From assembly GCF_014203045.1 (NCBI RefSeq), contig NZ_JACHIF010000010.1, positions 62,001 through 126,000 on the forward strand: 64,000 nucleotides of DNA. Direction: 5' to 3'. Positions 16,372-25,773 of this stretch are shown piece by piece. Every line of letters starts with the position of its first letter. The first letter of the stretch is position 1. The notes beneath the pieces were generated by a model. That model was not told where the DNA came from. It searched no databases and saw only the letters and a program-made list of their open reading frames with translations. This DNA comes from Prosthecobacter dejongeii (lineage in GTDB: Bacteria; Verrucomicrobiota; Verrucomicrobiia; Verrucomicrobiales; Verrucomicrobiaceae). A program made the position numbers and the translations under genes.

Positions 16372-17346
16372 ATGATCATTGACTGTCACAATCATGTCGG
16401 TGTGGACGTGCTATTTTATCTGCACGGTGACTTCCCTTATGCTCAGCACCTCGTCGCCATGGTGGAGGAAGGAGGGGCACTAGGGGTGGATCGCTGGATC
16501 GTCTTCCCCTTTGTCAGTCACATGGCCCTGGATGCCAGCGGCTTCTTGACCAACGAGATTCGCGAAGGCGGCATGCAGCTCACTCAAGTGCCTTACGCTC
16601 TGGAAAACCGTCGTCTGTTGAAGGAAATTTATGATCTCTTCCCAGAATACGCGCCACGCTTACTCCCCTTCATCATGGTGGATCCCATGCGCAATCCCGC
16701 CGCCCAGGCCGAGGAACTGCGCCGCCTGCGCCAGGATTACTCCTTCTACGGCATCAAGATGCAGACCACGATTCTACAATCTGACATCAAGCATCTGCGG
16801 GATCGTGGCAAGGTCTTCCTGGAACTTGCCGAGGAGTGGGATCTGCCTTTGCTCATCCACTCCAGCGTTGCCAAAAGTGATCTCTGGGCTCAAGCCAGCG
16901 ACATTCTCGACATTGCGGAAGAAAACCCGCAGGTGCGATTCTGTCTCGCCCACTCCTGCCGTTTTGACAAAGAGTGTCTGGACAGAGTGAATGCACTGCC
17001 TAACACATGGTTCGACAATTCTGCTCACTGCATCCACTGCGAAGGGGCCGTGAAAGACATGCCCTTCATCGCTCCTCGGGAGCGACGGTTTGACAGCGAC
17101 TACAGCGACCCAGCACGGGTCATTGCAGACCTCGCCGCTGCTTACCCCACGAAGTTCATGTGGGGCAGTGACTCGCCTTTTTACAGCTATGCGGCAGAGA
17201 TCAATCACGAGATCGTCCGCCTCATCTGCACTTATGAAAAGGAGCTGACGGCCTTGAAAAAGAATCCCCCTGCCGTGGTGCAACGGATTGCTGAAACAAA
17301 CACCTGCGCTTACCTGAAGCTGAAAGATGAAAGCATTCTCGCTTGA
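16372..17346 (+). CDS. Amidohydrolase-family metal-dependent hydrolase
   Basis: A 324-residue TIM-barrel hydrolase of the amidohydrolase-2 type. Metal-binding and catalytic signatures appear in order: the HxH of MIIDCHNHVGVD, a central His in PLLIHSSVAK, FCLAHSCRF, and the Asp of MWGSDSPFYSYA. Substrate unknown; related enzymes act on carboxylated aromatics or sugar-derived acids. The ATG at 16372 opens directly on the first strand. Its 3' end overlaps the next gene, an SDR dehydrogenase, by 20 bases, so the two are probably one operon and may act on the same compound. Confidence 0.82.
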   Translation: MIIDCHNHVGVDVLFYLHGDFPYAQHLVAMVEEGGALGVDRWIVFPFVSHMALDASGFLTNEIREGGMQLTQVPYALENRRLLKEIYDLFPEYAPRLLPFIMVDPMRNPAAQAEELRRLRQDYSFYGIKMQTTILQSDIKHLRDRGKVFLELAEEWDLPLLIHSSVAKSDLWAQASDILDIAEENPQVRFCLAHSCRFDKECLDRVNALPNTWFDNSAHCIHCEGAVKDMPFIAPRERRFDSDYSDPARVIADLAAAYPTKFMWGSDSPFYSYAAEINHEIVRLICTYEKELTALKKNPPAVVQRIAETNTCAYLKLKDESILA

Positions 17347-18073
17347 AGGCCATCGCGCCCTCGTCACTGGCTCCTCCCAAGGCATTGGTTTAGCCATCGG
17401 CCAGGCACTGCATGATGCGGGCGCAGAGGTGGTACATCACGGCCTTCAGGCACGCCCAGAGGATCTGCACGATGCAGCCAGTTACGTGAAGGCGGATCTG
17501 CTGGATCCTGAAGGAGCGCAGCTGCTGATGGATGCGGCAGGAGATGTGGACCTGCTCATCTGCAATGCGGGCAGCTTCTTTGATCTGCCCGTCCTAGAGA
17601 TGACGCGCGAACTCTGGGACCGCACCTTTCAGCTCAATGTCACTGCCACCTTCTTCCTTGCTCAGGCCTTTGCCCGGCAATGCGTAGCACGCGGAGTCCC
17701 CGGTAGCATTGTCATCACTTCCTCCACCAATGGTTTCCAAGCCGAAGCGGATTCCTGTGCCTACGATGCGAGTAAAGGGGCTTTGGTCATGCTCACACGC
17801 ACACTGGCAGTCTCCCTGGCACCCATGCAGATCCGTGTGAATGGCATCGCGCCAGGCCTCATTCGCACACCGCTGACCTCCGTCTGGATGGAGCCCCGCT
17901 CGCAGGACCTGCTGCGCCATTACGAGAAAAAAATACTGCTTGGAGAGGTGGGAAAGCCAGAGGATTGCGCCGGGGCCGTGGTGTTCCTATGCTCTCCAGC
18001 GGGACGTTACCTGACAGGAGAAATCATCACCATTGATGGTGGCCTCACCGTCGGCCAGATCGGCAAAATGTAG
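17327..18073 (+). CDS. Short-chain dehydrogenase/reductase
   Basis: A 248-residue NAD(P)-dependent oxidoreductase of the classical SDR family. It has the cofactor-binding GSSQGIGLAIG, the structural CNAG in LLICNAGSF, the catalytic Ser (VITSSTNGF) and Tyr-x3-Lys (YDASKGALVML), and the closing GEIITIDGGLTVG. Substrate not predictable. It starts inside the 3' end of the amidohydrolase gene and the two likely form a translationally coupled pair. Confidence 0.9.
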   Translation: MKAFSLEGHRALVTGSSQGIGLAIGQALHDAGAEVVHHGLQARPEDLHDAASYVKADLLDPEGAQLLMDAAGDVDLLICNAGSFFDLPVLEMTRELWDRTFQLNVTATFFLAQAFARQCVARGVPGSIVITSSTNGFQAEADSCAYDASKGALVMLTRTLAVSLAPMQIRVNGIAPGLIRTPLTSVWMEPRSQDLLRHYEKKILLGEVGKPEDCAGAVVFLCSPAGRYLTGEIITIDGGLTVGQIGKM

Positions 18074-18149
18074 CCTCCAAAAGAACAGGGTATTTTAAGC
18101 CCCGCCCCCCTTGCCAACGTGAGGCCGTGTTACAGATTGCTTGCCTGCC

Positions 18150-20792
18150 ATGCGCCTTCATTCCATCACCGTCCGCCATTACCGCCGCCACAAAGAGCTG
18201 CGGGTGGATCTGGACCCAGAGCGCACGCTCATTGGCGGAGCGAACGAATCTGGCAAAAGCACCCTTGTCGAGGCAGCTCACCGAGCCTTGTTTTTGAAGG
18301 CCAAAGGCAACAGCAAAGAGCACCGAGAAATGCTCTCCCTCACCCACGGTGGAAAGCCTGAAGTCGAAGTGGAATTTGAAGCTGCGGGGAAACAATACAG
18401 TCTCACGAAAAGCTTCAAAGGTGCCAGTGGCATCACCCGCTTGGTGCAGGCCAGTGGCCCTACTTGGCAAGGCGATGAAGCCGAAGAAAAACTGGCCTAC
18501 CTTCTTCAAGCCAGTGGACGCAAAGTAGCGGAGCAATGGAACCATCTATGGGTGTGGCAGGGCAGTTCATCTGACGATCCCCTCGACCAAGCGAATGCCG
18601 AGCGGGAAAGTCTCGTCCAGCGACTTCAATCTCACGGGGGAGCAGCCGTCATCCAGTCCGCCCTCGACACCCAGGTGGCAGACCATTTTGCGACTCAGAT
18701 CAAAGCGCTCTTTCAGGACAAAGGCGAACCCCGAAAAAACTCCGCATTAGGCCTAGCTATACAGGCTGAAGAAGAGGCCCTAGAGACCGAGAAGCAGGCC
18801 CAAAATACACTGCAAAATCTCCAGCATGCCATCACACAGCACGAACAATCCACTGCACACATCACCGAGGCGGAAGCAGCCCTGAAACACCTGGAAACGG
18901 AGCAGTCCTCCCTGCTCCGACGCAGCCTTGAAATCACCCGCTTGCGCCAGCTTGAACAAGAGCACATTCGCACAGCTCAGGAGATGCTGCGGACTTATGA
19001 AACAAGGTTAGGTGCCGAACAAAAAATATCGGAACTGCGTCGTGTTATAGCAGGTAAAAGAGCCAGTCTAACTCCGCAGGCTGAAAAGTTAGCCAGCTTG
19101 AGGCACACAGTTACCTCCACCCAACAACTCTTGGAAGCAGCAGAGGAGGCGCTGAGGCAGTCCGATCAACTCTTGTTAGAAACCCGTGCTCGTCATGATC
19201 TAGCACAGGCACTTTCCAGCAGGCTGGAGAAAACCCAAATCCTGGATCGGTTAAAAGCGCGCTCAAAGCAGATTGAGGCTCTCCAGACTCAGCGCACCCA
19301 GATTGAACAACAGGCTGACCGCCTCCCCAAAGTGGATGCAACCGCGCTGCGCCAACTCCAGTCCCTGGAACGTGCCCATGATAAAGCCCAGGCCAGCCTG
19401 GCAGGCGTGGCCACTGAGATCGAAGTCCTCACCTCCACCCAGTCCCTCCAGGTGGGAGAGAAAACTCTCACAACCGGGCAGCGCCTGACCCTCACGGACG
19501 AAACCGAACTAACTTTAGGAGACACTCGCCTACGCATCCGCCCCGGTGGGGGTACCTCGCTGGCGGAAGCGCGCCAGCAAGAACAAGAGACTCAACGTCA
19601 ACTCCAGGAAGCCCTTCTCAAACTCGGAGTGAAGACCCTCACAGAAGCCAGCACGGCCCAAGCGAGCCGTGAGCATTTGCAGTCGGAATGGAAAACCGTT
19701 AATGCCGAACTCAGAGGGCTCGATTCCGAGAAATTCGCGGCAGAATGGACCACCGCCGAACGTGAGCTCATCGCTGCTCAAGCCGAGGTGGAAAGGCGAC
19801 AAACCAAAGAGGCGCTAGACACACCAGATTTAGCGCTCTCGCAGCGCCATTTGCGCGAGGCTGAAATTAACCAAGAAGCCTGTCGCAAACAACGAGAGGT
19901 ACATCAATCCGCCTTCAAAAAAGCCGAAGCCGCCCTGGCCCAGCACGGGGACTCCACACGTGCGCTGGAGACCGAAATCACGCAACTGGAGACACGACTC
20001 ATCGTCTTGGTTGAGCATGAAGGGGAGGATCTTCTGCGTACCCAAGCGCTCCAGCAGGCACAGCTTCAACATGAAGCCGCAGAGGCTCAAGTGACCACCA
20101 CACGGCAATCTCTGAGTCAGCACCAGCCTGAGCATCTGGAGGCCGATCAAGCGCGCTTTGATCGTGCCTGGAAAGCGCAAAACGACAAGCGTGCTCAAGC
20201 GAATGAAAAACGCATTGCAGCCGCAGCTCTGCTCCAGAACGACGGCAGCAGCGATCCCGCAGCCAGCTTAGCGCTCGCGCAGGCCCGTCGTCAGTCAGCA
20301 CAGGCACATCGAGAGTCCACGGAGCGCCACGCTCAGGCCCTGCGTCATGTGCATGAATTGATCTTGGAAGAGCAGCAGATACTGGCAGACCAATTCACTC
20401 GTCCTCTAGCAGAAAGGGTGACCGGCTACTTACAGCGTCTATTCGGCACCGATGTTCAAGCGACGGTTACTTTAGAAGAAAACCAGTTTCAGGGACTCAC
20501 GCTCAGCCGCAATAACCAATCCGCTTTCTCCTTTGATAGCCTCAGTCAAGGAGCCCGGGAACAAGTCGCGGCCGCGTTCCGTTTAGCCCTCGCAGAAATC
20601 CTGGCAGAAGCCCATGACGGCACGCTACCGGTGGTGTTTGACGATGCCTTTGCCCATTCCGACCCGGACCGAGTTCAGAATCTCCAGCGAATGCTGGACT
20701 TAGCAGCCACTCGCGGCCTCCAGATCATTTTACTTACCTGCACCCCAGGTGATTACGCACTGATGGGAGCCAAAGAAATCCGACTCAGTTAA
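18150..20792 (+). CDS. Rad50/SMC-like ATPase with a central beta insertion
   Basis: A 880-residue ABC-type ATPase with long coiled coils. Walker A is GGANESGKST near residue 30; the C-terminal head has the signature-like FDSLSQGAREQVAAAFRLAL and Walker B in LPVVFDDAFAHSDPDR (about 827). Heptad-rich helices fill the middle, but the hinge has no CxxC zinc hook. Instead a short beta-rich insert (about 422-470, with SLQVGEKTLTTGQRLTL and TRLRIRPGG) lies between the coils, as in YhaN-type proteins. A MRE11/SbcD nuclease partner is not adjacent. The ATG at 18150 was chosen over an upstream in-frame TTG. Probable DNA-end or repair role, unproven. Confidence 0.8.
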   Translation: MRLHSITVRHYRRHKELRVDLDPERTLIGGANESGKSTLVEAAHRALFLKAKGNSKEHREMLSLTHGGKPEVEVEFEAAGKQYSLTKSFKGASGITRLVQASGPTWQGDEAEEKLAYLLQASGRKVAEQWNHLWVWQGSSSDDPLDQANAERESLVQRLQSHGGAAVIQSALDTQVADHFATQIKALFQDKGEPRKNSALGLAIQAEEEALETEKQAQNTLQNLQHAITQHEQSTAHITEAEAALKHLETEQSSLLRRSLEITRLRQLEQEHIRTAQEMLRTYETRLGAEQKISELRRVIAGKRASLTPQAEKLASLRHTVTSTQQLLEAAEEALRQSDQLLLETRARHDLAQALSSRLEKTQILDRLKARSKQIEALQTQRTQIEQQADRLPKVDATALRQLQSLERAHDKAQASLAGVATEIEVLTSTQSLQVGEKTLTTGQRLTLTDETELTLGDTRLRIRPGGGTSLAEARQQEQETQRQLQEALLKLGVKTLTEASTAQASREHLQSEWKTVNAELRGLDSEKFAAEWTTAERELIAAQAEVERRQTKEALDTPDLALSQRHLREAEINQEACRKQREVHQSAFKKAEAALAQHGDSTRALETEITQLETRLIVLVEHEGEDLLRTQALQQAQLQHEAAEAQVTTTRQSLSQHQPEHLEADQARFDRAWKAQNDKRAQANEKRIAAAALLQNDGSSDPAASLALAQARRQSAQAHRESTERHAQALRHVHELILEEQQILADQFTRPLAERVTGYLQRLFGTDVQATVTLEENQFQGLTLSRNNQSAFSFDSLSQGAREQVAAAFRLALAEILAEAHDGTLPVVFDDAFAHSDPDRVQNLQRMLDLAATRGLQIILLTCTPGDYALMGAKEIRLS

Positions 20793-20865
20793 ACACACCC
20801 TGTTTGGCTCCGTGCCTGAATGACTTGAATAATGATGCAGCCCAAGGCATATCACCACTGAGTTG

Positions 20866-21894
20866 ATGTCCTACACGCATGTGCAGGCATCCCCCTTGCG
20901 CATGCCCCCCAAACGCAACTCCACGCTTGATATTTTTCGGCTCATCTTCGCCTTGGGTGTCGTGTTTGTACACCTTGGGCCTAACGAGCCAAATGCCGAG
21001 TGGTTAGGAAGGGCATTCAATGCCCTGAGTGTGCCTTTCTTCGTCATCACCGCGCTGTACTTTTTCATTCGCAAGGTGCTGTCGGCATTGGACCAGTCCG
21101 CCCCTCTATTTTCAGGCCTGCATCTGGATCGGCTGTGGGTACCTTATCTGACTTGGACTGTTATTTACCTCGGGATGCGTGTGGCCAAACATCATCTGTC
21201 AGGCATCAGTTTCACGCCCGATTGGTTTCGCCTTCTGGCTTACGGAGGTTCTGGAGTACAGCTTTACTTCCTGCCCTTCTTATTGCTCTGTCAGGCTTGG
21301 GTTCTAGCGATCATTTTAATCAGCAACCGGCGCCACTGGCTTTTGGCTTTGACCACAGTGGGCGCTGCTTTTGTCTATGATTATCTAGGCAGCACCCGCG
21401 AATATTTTGAATTCGGTGACGCTTCTCAATACAGCTTGTTCTACGTTGCTGCGGCGTTCTTACTCATCGCCGTCCAGCGTTCCGCTCGTCTTCGCACTCT
21501 GAATTTTTATGTAGGCTGCATCGTTGCAACTATCGCTGCCGTGGTTTCAGCACTCGCTGTTATTCCTGCGTCCTTCATGCCCTTAGTTAGCCCTATTGCA
21601 GGCTATGCAGCCACAAGCGCGATCTTGGGCCTTCCAGCGATCCATCTTCACTCCACCAGACTGCTCTTCATCTTGAGCACCACCTATGGCATCTACCTCA
21701 TCCATCATGCGCTCATTGAAAGTTTGGAAGTCGTGGCCCATAAAACCGGGGTCAGTCTAGTGCCTTACAGCCTGGGAGAAAAACTGGTGATCGCCCCTGC
21801 GGTCTGCTTGGTCTGCATCGGAATCATTTGCGGACTGCGCCGCAGCCGTGTTTTGCGATATCTTTTACTGGGAGAAAAGACAGCCGCTGCGTGA
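20866..21894 (+). CDS. Acyltransferase 3 family membrane protein
   Basis: About 342 residues with some ten membrane segments. The family-3 acyltransferase signature is the N-terminal STLDIFRLIFALGVVFVHLG with the catalytic His, then VPFFVITALYFF and RLWVPYLTWTVIYL. Such proteins O-acetylate or succinylate surface polysaccharides and other envelope molecules. A second start at 20902 (MPPKRNSTLD) sits nearer the conserved region and could be the real one. No polysaccharide cluster surrounds it, so the acceptor is unknown. Confidence 0.85.
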   Translation: MSYTHVQASPLRMPPKRNSTLDIFRLIFALGVVFVHLGPNEPNAEWLGRAFNALSVPFFVITALYFFIRKVLSALDQSAPLFSGLHLDRLWVPYLTWTVIYLGMRVAKHHLSGISFTPDWFRLLAYGGSGVQLYFLPFLLLCQAWVLAIILISNRRHWLLALTTVGAAFVYDYLGSTREYFEFGDASQYSLFYVAAAFLLIAVQRSARLRTLNFYVGCIVATIAAVVSALAVIPASFMPLVSPIAGYAATSAILGLPAIHLHSTRLLFILSTTYGIYLIHHALIESLEVVAHKTGVSLVPYSLGEKLVIAPAVCLVCIGIICGLRRSRVLRYLLLGEKTAAA

Positions 21895-21924
21895 CATGCC
21901 GCTTACTTGGTGTCATCCAGTCTT

Positions 21925-22671
21925 ATGTCCTCGGCTGAGTCCCCCGCCATCACCACTTGCTCCATTCTGCATCGGGATCGGTTTATCGTGATCGTAAACA
22001 AACCCGCCGGCGTGCTCTCACACCCCAACACGGCACGCAGCACGGAACACGCAGCTTTTGAGGGGCGCTACGACTTGGAAGAAAAATGCTTCGATTCACC
22101 CGCTGGAAAAGTCTGGCTCATTCATCGCCTAGATCAGGATACTTCGGGTGTCCTGCTAGCAGCACTCGATGAAAAAACCGCCGCGAAATGCCGCGCCTTG
22201 TTCGATGAAGATGCCATCCAAAAACAATATCTGACCCTAGTGCGCGGAAACCCCGGCAAGGAAGGAACCTGGCTGGACCACCTAGCAACCACGCGTGAAA
22301 AAGGACGCGTGCGCACTGGTGTGATCAAAGGACGACTTCCCAATGCCAAACTTGATTTTCAAACCCTAGCGCATCATGCCGGAGAAAAAGTGTCGCTGCT
22401 CAACATTGACCTCATCACGGGCAAGACACACCAAATCCGCGTACAGGCATCCTCGCGTCAGCATCATGTGTTAGGCGACGACGTTTACGGGCACTTTGAT
22501 CTGAACCGAAAACTCAAGAAAGATCTGGGACTCAAAAGACTCTTCCTGCATGCCCATCGGTTGACACTCAAACATCCCGCCAGTGGCCAAAAATTGAGCG
22601 TGGAAGCCCCTTTGGCGGAAGACCTCGCCAAAGTGCTCGACCGATTGGGACTGGACTGGAAACCCACCTAG
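21925..22671 (+). CDS. RluA-family pseudouridine synthase
   Basis: A 248-residue enzyme isomerising uridine to pseudouridine in rRNA or tRNA. The catalytic motif is HRLDQDTSGVLLAA (Asp in HRLDxxTSG). FIVIVNKPAGVLSHPN and the C-terminal ITGKTHQIRVQASSRQH are also typical of the family. No S4 domain is present, as in RluC/TruC-like short members, so the target position is not assigned. It is convergent with nspC; only 14 bases separate the two stop codons. Confidence 0.92.
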   Translation: MSSAESPAITTCSILHRDRFIVIVNKPAGVLSHPNTARSTEHAAFEGRYDLEEKCFDSPAGKVWLIHRLDQDTSGVLLAALDEKTAAKCRALFDEDAIQKQYLTLVRGNPGKEGTWLDHLATTREKGRVRTGVIKGRLPNAKLDFQTLAHHAGEKVSLLNIDLITGKTHQIRVQASSRQHHVLGDDVYGHFDLNRKLKKDLGLKRLFLHAHRLTLKHPASGQKLSVEAPLAEDLAKVLDRLGLDWKPT

Positions 22672-22685
22672 ACCTGCCATCCGTT

Positions 22686-23876
22686 TTAAGACAGCTTGCG
22701 CTTAAAGTCCTCGTAACCAAACCGGCGGATCACGCGCACTTCTCCCACGGCAGGATCATAGAGATCAATGTCTGGGTGAGGCACGCCATTAAAGGTGCTG
22801 GTCTTCACCATGGTATAATGCGCCATATCGGTGAAAACTAGCTTTTGGCCTAACTGCAAAGGTTCGGCAAAACTATATTCATTAATCACGTCGCCAGCCA
22901 GACAGGTTAGGCCACCCAAACGATATGTATGAGGCAGCACACCGGGAAGCTCAGCCCCCAGAATGTGCGGGCGGTAGGGCATCTCCAGCGTGTCTGGCAT
23001 GTGCGCTGTGGCGGAGGTATCGAGGATGGCCGTGGGAATATCCGTCGGCACGATGTCCTGCACACTGGCAATGAGGTAGCCTGTATTCAGCGCCACGGCT
23101 TCGCCAGGTTCCAGATACACTTCTTTGCCCCAGCGTTCGCGGAAGCTGCGGATCACCCGCACCAGGCGCTCCACGTCATAGCCGTTGCGGGTGATGTGGT
23201 GGCCACCTCCCATGTTCACCCATTTCACCTGAGCCAGCAGCTTGGGAAAACGCCGCTCAACAGCCGCGAGCGTGCGCTCCAGCACATCCGAATCCTGCTC
23301 GCACAAAGCATGGAAATGCAGCCCTTCTAGACCACTGAGATCTTCATTTTCAATGCTTTCATCCCGGGTGCCCAGGCGGCAGCTTGGCGAGCATGGATCA
23401 TACAGACTCACTTCCACCTCGCTGTGCTCTGGGTTCACCCGAATGCCCGGGCTAGGCGCATGCAGCCCCGCCGCACGCGCAGCATCCAACATCGGACGAA
23501 AGCGACGCCACTGACCAGGCGAGTTAAAACTGATGTGATGGGCGATGGGGATGATCTCCCGCATCTCTGCATCTTTAAAAGCAGGCGCATATACATGCAG
23601 TTCTTTGCGGAACTCCTCGTGGCCTAACAACGCCTCATGGATGCCACTAGCACAGCAGCCATACAGATACTGGCGCACCAGATCGAAAGTGGAGAACATG
23701 GAAAATCCCTTTAGCGCCAGCAGGATACGGGCACCGGAGCGCTGCTGCACATCCGCCAGCTTTTCCAGGTTTCGTTTTAGCAGGCCCAAGTCCACGACAT
23801 AGGCAGGCGTCTCGACACTGGAGACATCGAAGGCTGGAGCAGGCTGTTCAAAGACATGGGGAGGGGTTGGGGCCAT
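22686..23876 (-). CDS. nspC: Carboxynorspermidine/carboxyspermidine decarboxylase
   Basis: A 396-residue PLP-dependent decarboxylase with an alanine-racemase-like barrel, last step of the alternative (carboxy)spermidine route. Evidence is ETPAYVVDLGLLKRNLEKL, the PLP lysine in LLALKGFSMFSTF, GIRVNPEHSEVEVSLYDPC, and the C-terminal CLAGDVINEYSF with the substrate-site Cys. The partner gene for carboxynorspermidine dehydrogenase is not adjacent. The start was set at MAPTPPHVF (23876); the longer frame has an unrelated-looking N-terminus and crosses the divergent promoter region shared with the metalloprotease gene. Confidence 0.92.
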   Translation of the reverse strand: MAPTPPHVFEQPAPAFDVSSVETPAYVVDLGLLKRNLEKLADVQQRSGARILLALKGFSMFSTFDLVRQYLYGCCASGIHEALLGHEEFRKELHVYAPAFKDAEMREIIPIAHHISFNSPGQWRRFRPMLDAARAAGLHAPSPGIRVNPEHSEVEVSLYDPCSPSCRLGTRDESIENEDLSGLEGLHFHALCEQDSDVLERTLAAVERRFPKLLAQVKWVNMGGGHHITRNGYDVERLVRVIRSFRERWGKEVYLEPGEAVALNTGYLIASVQDIVPTDIPTAILDTSATAHMPDTLEMPYRPHILGAELPGVLPHTYRLGGLTCLAGDVINEYSFAEPLQLGQKLVFTDMAHYTMVKTSTFNGVPHPDIDLYDPAVGEVRVIRRFGYEDFKRKLS

Positions 23877-23975
23877 ACGCGCAGCTTTTTTAGAGAGGTG
23901 CAGCGTCTGTGCCAGTGATAGTTTGCACACACCTCTTGCACGAAGGCAGCGGCCCATGATAAACCGGAATCTGTC

Positions 23976-25262
23976 ATGCATAAAATCACGCCCTGCCTCT
24001 GCCTCCTCACCCTTTGCTGCCTGTCATCCCAGGCCCAGGCGGCGCCGCGTGACTGGACGGATGATACCGGACGAAAAGTGCAGGCAGAATTTGCCGGGAT
24101 GCAGGGAGACAGTGTCCTGCTGCGCGTCAGCCCCGAAAAGACGATCCCCTTTCCCCTAGCTCGTCTTAGCGCAGAGGATCAGGCTTTCATCAAAGCTCAA
24201 TCTGCCGCCCCCGTTGCCCCGCCGACAGCGGCGGATCCGAAACGCCTCCCCATCGAGCAACGCACCTGGCCTCAAAACGTCGAAGTCCCTGCACGCTCGG
24301 TGGAAATCAGCGTGGTTTCTGAAAGCGTGGCCGAACGAAAGTATGTGTATCAATCCGAAGCCTTCGAATTCACCTCTCAGGCCAAACTCGCCGGCAGCGT
24401 GATGAAGGAAGTCGCACGCACCTTTGAGGCCACCCGCTCCGTCGTGGAGGCGCTACCTTGGGGCATCGTCTGCCGCCCTCCAGAGGGCATGCCGCGTTTT
24501 AAAGCCGCCCTCTATGAATCCCGCCAGGACTACATCGAAGCTGGTGGACCGGAAAACTCTGGCGGTGTTTACAGCACAGGAGACAAGATTTTCAAAATCC
24601 CGTTCCCCAGCCTGGGTATGGAAAAGCGCGGCCAGACCTACTTCAAAAACGACAACTACAGCAATGGCACGCTGGTGCATGAAATCACCCACCAGCTCAT
24701 GGATGAATACCTGGGTTTCCTACCCACCTGGATCATCGAGGGCACGGCAGAATACACCGAAATGCTGCCCTATAAATCCGGCACCTTTCGTGCCGATGCC
24801 CACAAGAGCGGCATGAAAGAAGATGCCAGCGTGTGGGAAAAGCAGGAAGGCTTCCAACCTGACATTGGCAAACTGGAAGAGCACATGACCATGACCCGGG
24901 AGGAGTGGACCGCCGCCTGCAGCAGCCCCACCAAAATGCGCGACATGTACCATCGCTCGCAACTGTTGGTCTATTATTTCTGCCACCTGGATGGCGACAA
25001 AAAAGGCACCCGCTTCATCCGCTTCATGGAGGCCGTGCATGGCGAAGTCACCGCCATGCGCGCCTTCTTTGCCGACCCACGTGTCAAACGCATGGAAGGC
25101 GGTCGTTTCAGCTACCCGCGCGAGCTTACCCCTCCTGACATGAGCGGGGCCGCCGCCTTCAAGCACCTGCCCATTCTGCTCGATGAACGTCCCTACGCCA
25201 AAATCGCCAGCGAGATCATCGCTGGCTATAAGGACATCGGCATCAAAGTGCGCGTGGAGTAA
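23976..25262 (+). CDS. Exported SHD1-domain zinc metalloprotease-like protein
   Basis: A 428-residue protein. A signal peptide (MHKITPCLCLLTLCCLSS) is followed by an SHD1-like domain (RDWTDDTGRKVQAEF ... IPFPLARLSAEDQAFI, about 25-75), a spacer, and a gluzincin-type peptidase domain with HEITHQLMDE (zinc site HExxH) and IIEGTAEYTEM carrying the third Glu ligand. SHD1 next to hydrolase domains is common in exported Planctomycete/Verrucomicrobia proteins and is thought to mediate binding. Probably periplasmic or secreted; the target is unknown. It is divergent from nspC with a 99-base gap. Confidence 0.85.
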   Translation: MHKITPCLCLLTLCCLSSQAQAAPRDWTDDTGRKVQAEFAGMQGDSVLLRVSPEKTIPFPLARLSAEDQAFIKAQSAAPVAPPTAADPKRLPIEQRTWPQNVEVPARSVEISVVSESVAERKYVYQSEAFEFTSQAKLAGSVMKEVARTFEATRSVVEALPWGIVCRPPEGMPRFKAALYESRQDYIEAGGPENSGGVYSTGDKIFKIPFPSLGMEKRGQTYFKNDNYSNGTLVHEITHQLMDEYLGFLPTWIIEGTAEYTEMLPYKSGTFRADAHKSGMKEDASVWEKQEGFQPDIGKLEEHMTMTREEWTAACSSPTKMRDMYHRSQLLVYYFCHLDGDKKGTRFIRFMEAVHGEVTAMRAFFADPRVKRMEGGRFSYPRELTPPDMSGAAAFKHLPILLDERPYAKIASEIIAGYKDIGIKVRVE

Positions 25263-25274
25263 CGTTGTAGTGGC

Positions 25275-25619
25275 TCAGTGATGCCCCGGCTTGCGCTTAT
25301 GAATGCAGATGGAGTTACCATCGGGATCTGAGATCAGCGCCATGTGGCAGACGGGGGATTCATAAGGACCAAAGTAGGGCTCCACGCCCTTCTGCTTCAG
25401 CCACTTCAGGGACTCCTCAAAGTCCTCCACCTCCAGAGCCACCCCACCGCCATCCTTGCTCGGCTTCCACATCTCCCCACCAATGGTGATGGCCAGCGTG
25501 TGCGGCCCGATCTCATACTCTACCCAGGTCGGCTCCTGACCTTCTACTTCCGTCCACGCCTCTTCAGTGAGCATCGGAACAGGGATTTTGCAGCGCCAGC
25601 AGAAGTAGGTTTTTGGCAT
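25275..25619 (-). CDS. VOC (glyoxalase/bleomycin-resistance) family protein
   Basis: A 114-residue single-domain vicinal-oxygen-chelate protein. Fold signs are VALEVEDFEESLKWLKQKGV, the metal-side VCHMALISDPDGNSICIHKRK with the Glu/His-type pair, and an N-terminal strand YFCWRCKIPVPMLT. The substrate is unknown. The start at 25619 is preceded by GAAGGA at normal spacing, so the longer frame to 25718, which runs into the sucC terminator, was rejected. It lies downstream of sucC but has its own start after that terminator. Confidence 0.8.
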   Translation of the reverse strand: MPKTYFCWRCKIPVPMLTEEAWTEVEGQEPTWVEYEIGPHTLAITIGGEMWKPSKDGGGVALEVEDFEESLKWLKQKGVEPYFGPYESPVCHMALISDPDGNSICIHKRKPGHH

Positions 25620-25716
25620 GATGAATGGTCCTTCAATCAGCAGGCCATGTTCAAGACTAACTTGGTTGACCTTGTCCATCAATCCCATCACTCGGAGAGT
25701 GATGAATACTGTACGC

Positions 25717-25746
25717 AAAAAGCTCCGAGGTCGCCCTCGGAGCTTT
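25717..25746 (-). terminator. Intrinsic terminator of sucC
   Basis: A 12-bp perfect stem AAAGCTCCGAGG (25719-25730) / CCTCGGAGCTTT (25735-25746) with a 4-base loop, followed on the minus strand by a short T-run. It lies 27 bases after the sucC stop. Confidence 0.85.
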
Positions 25747-25773
25747 GAATGTTAAACTTGGACTGACCGACGC

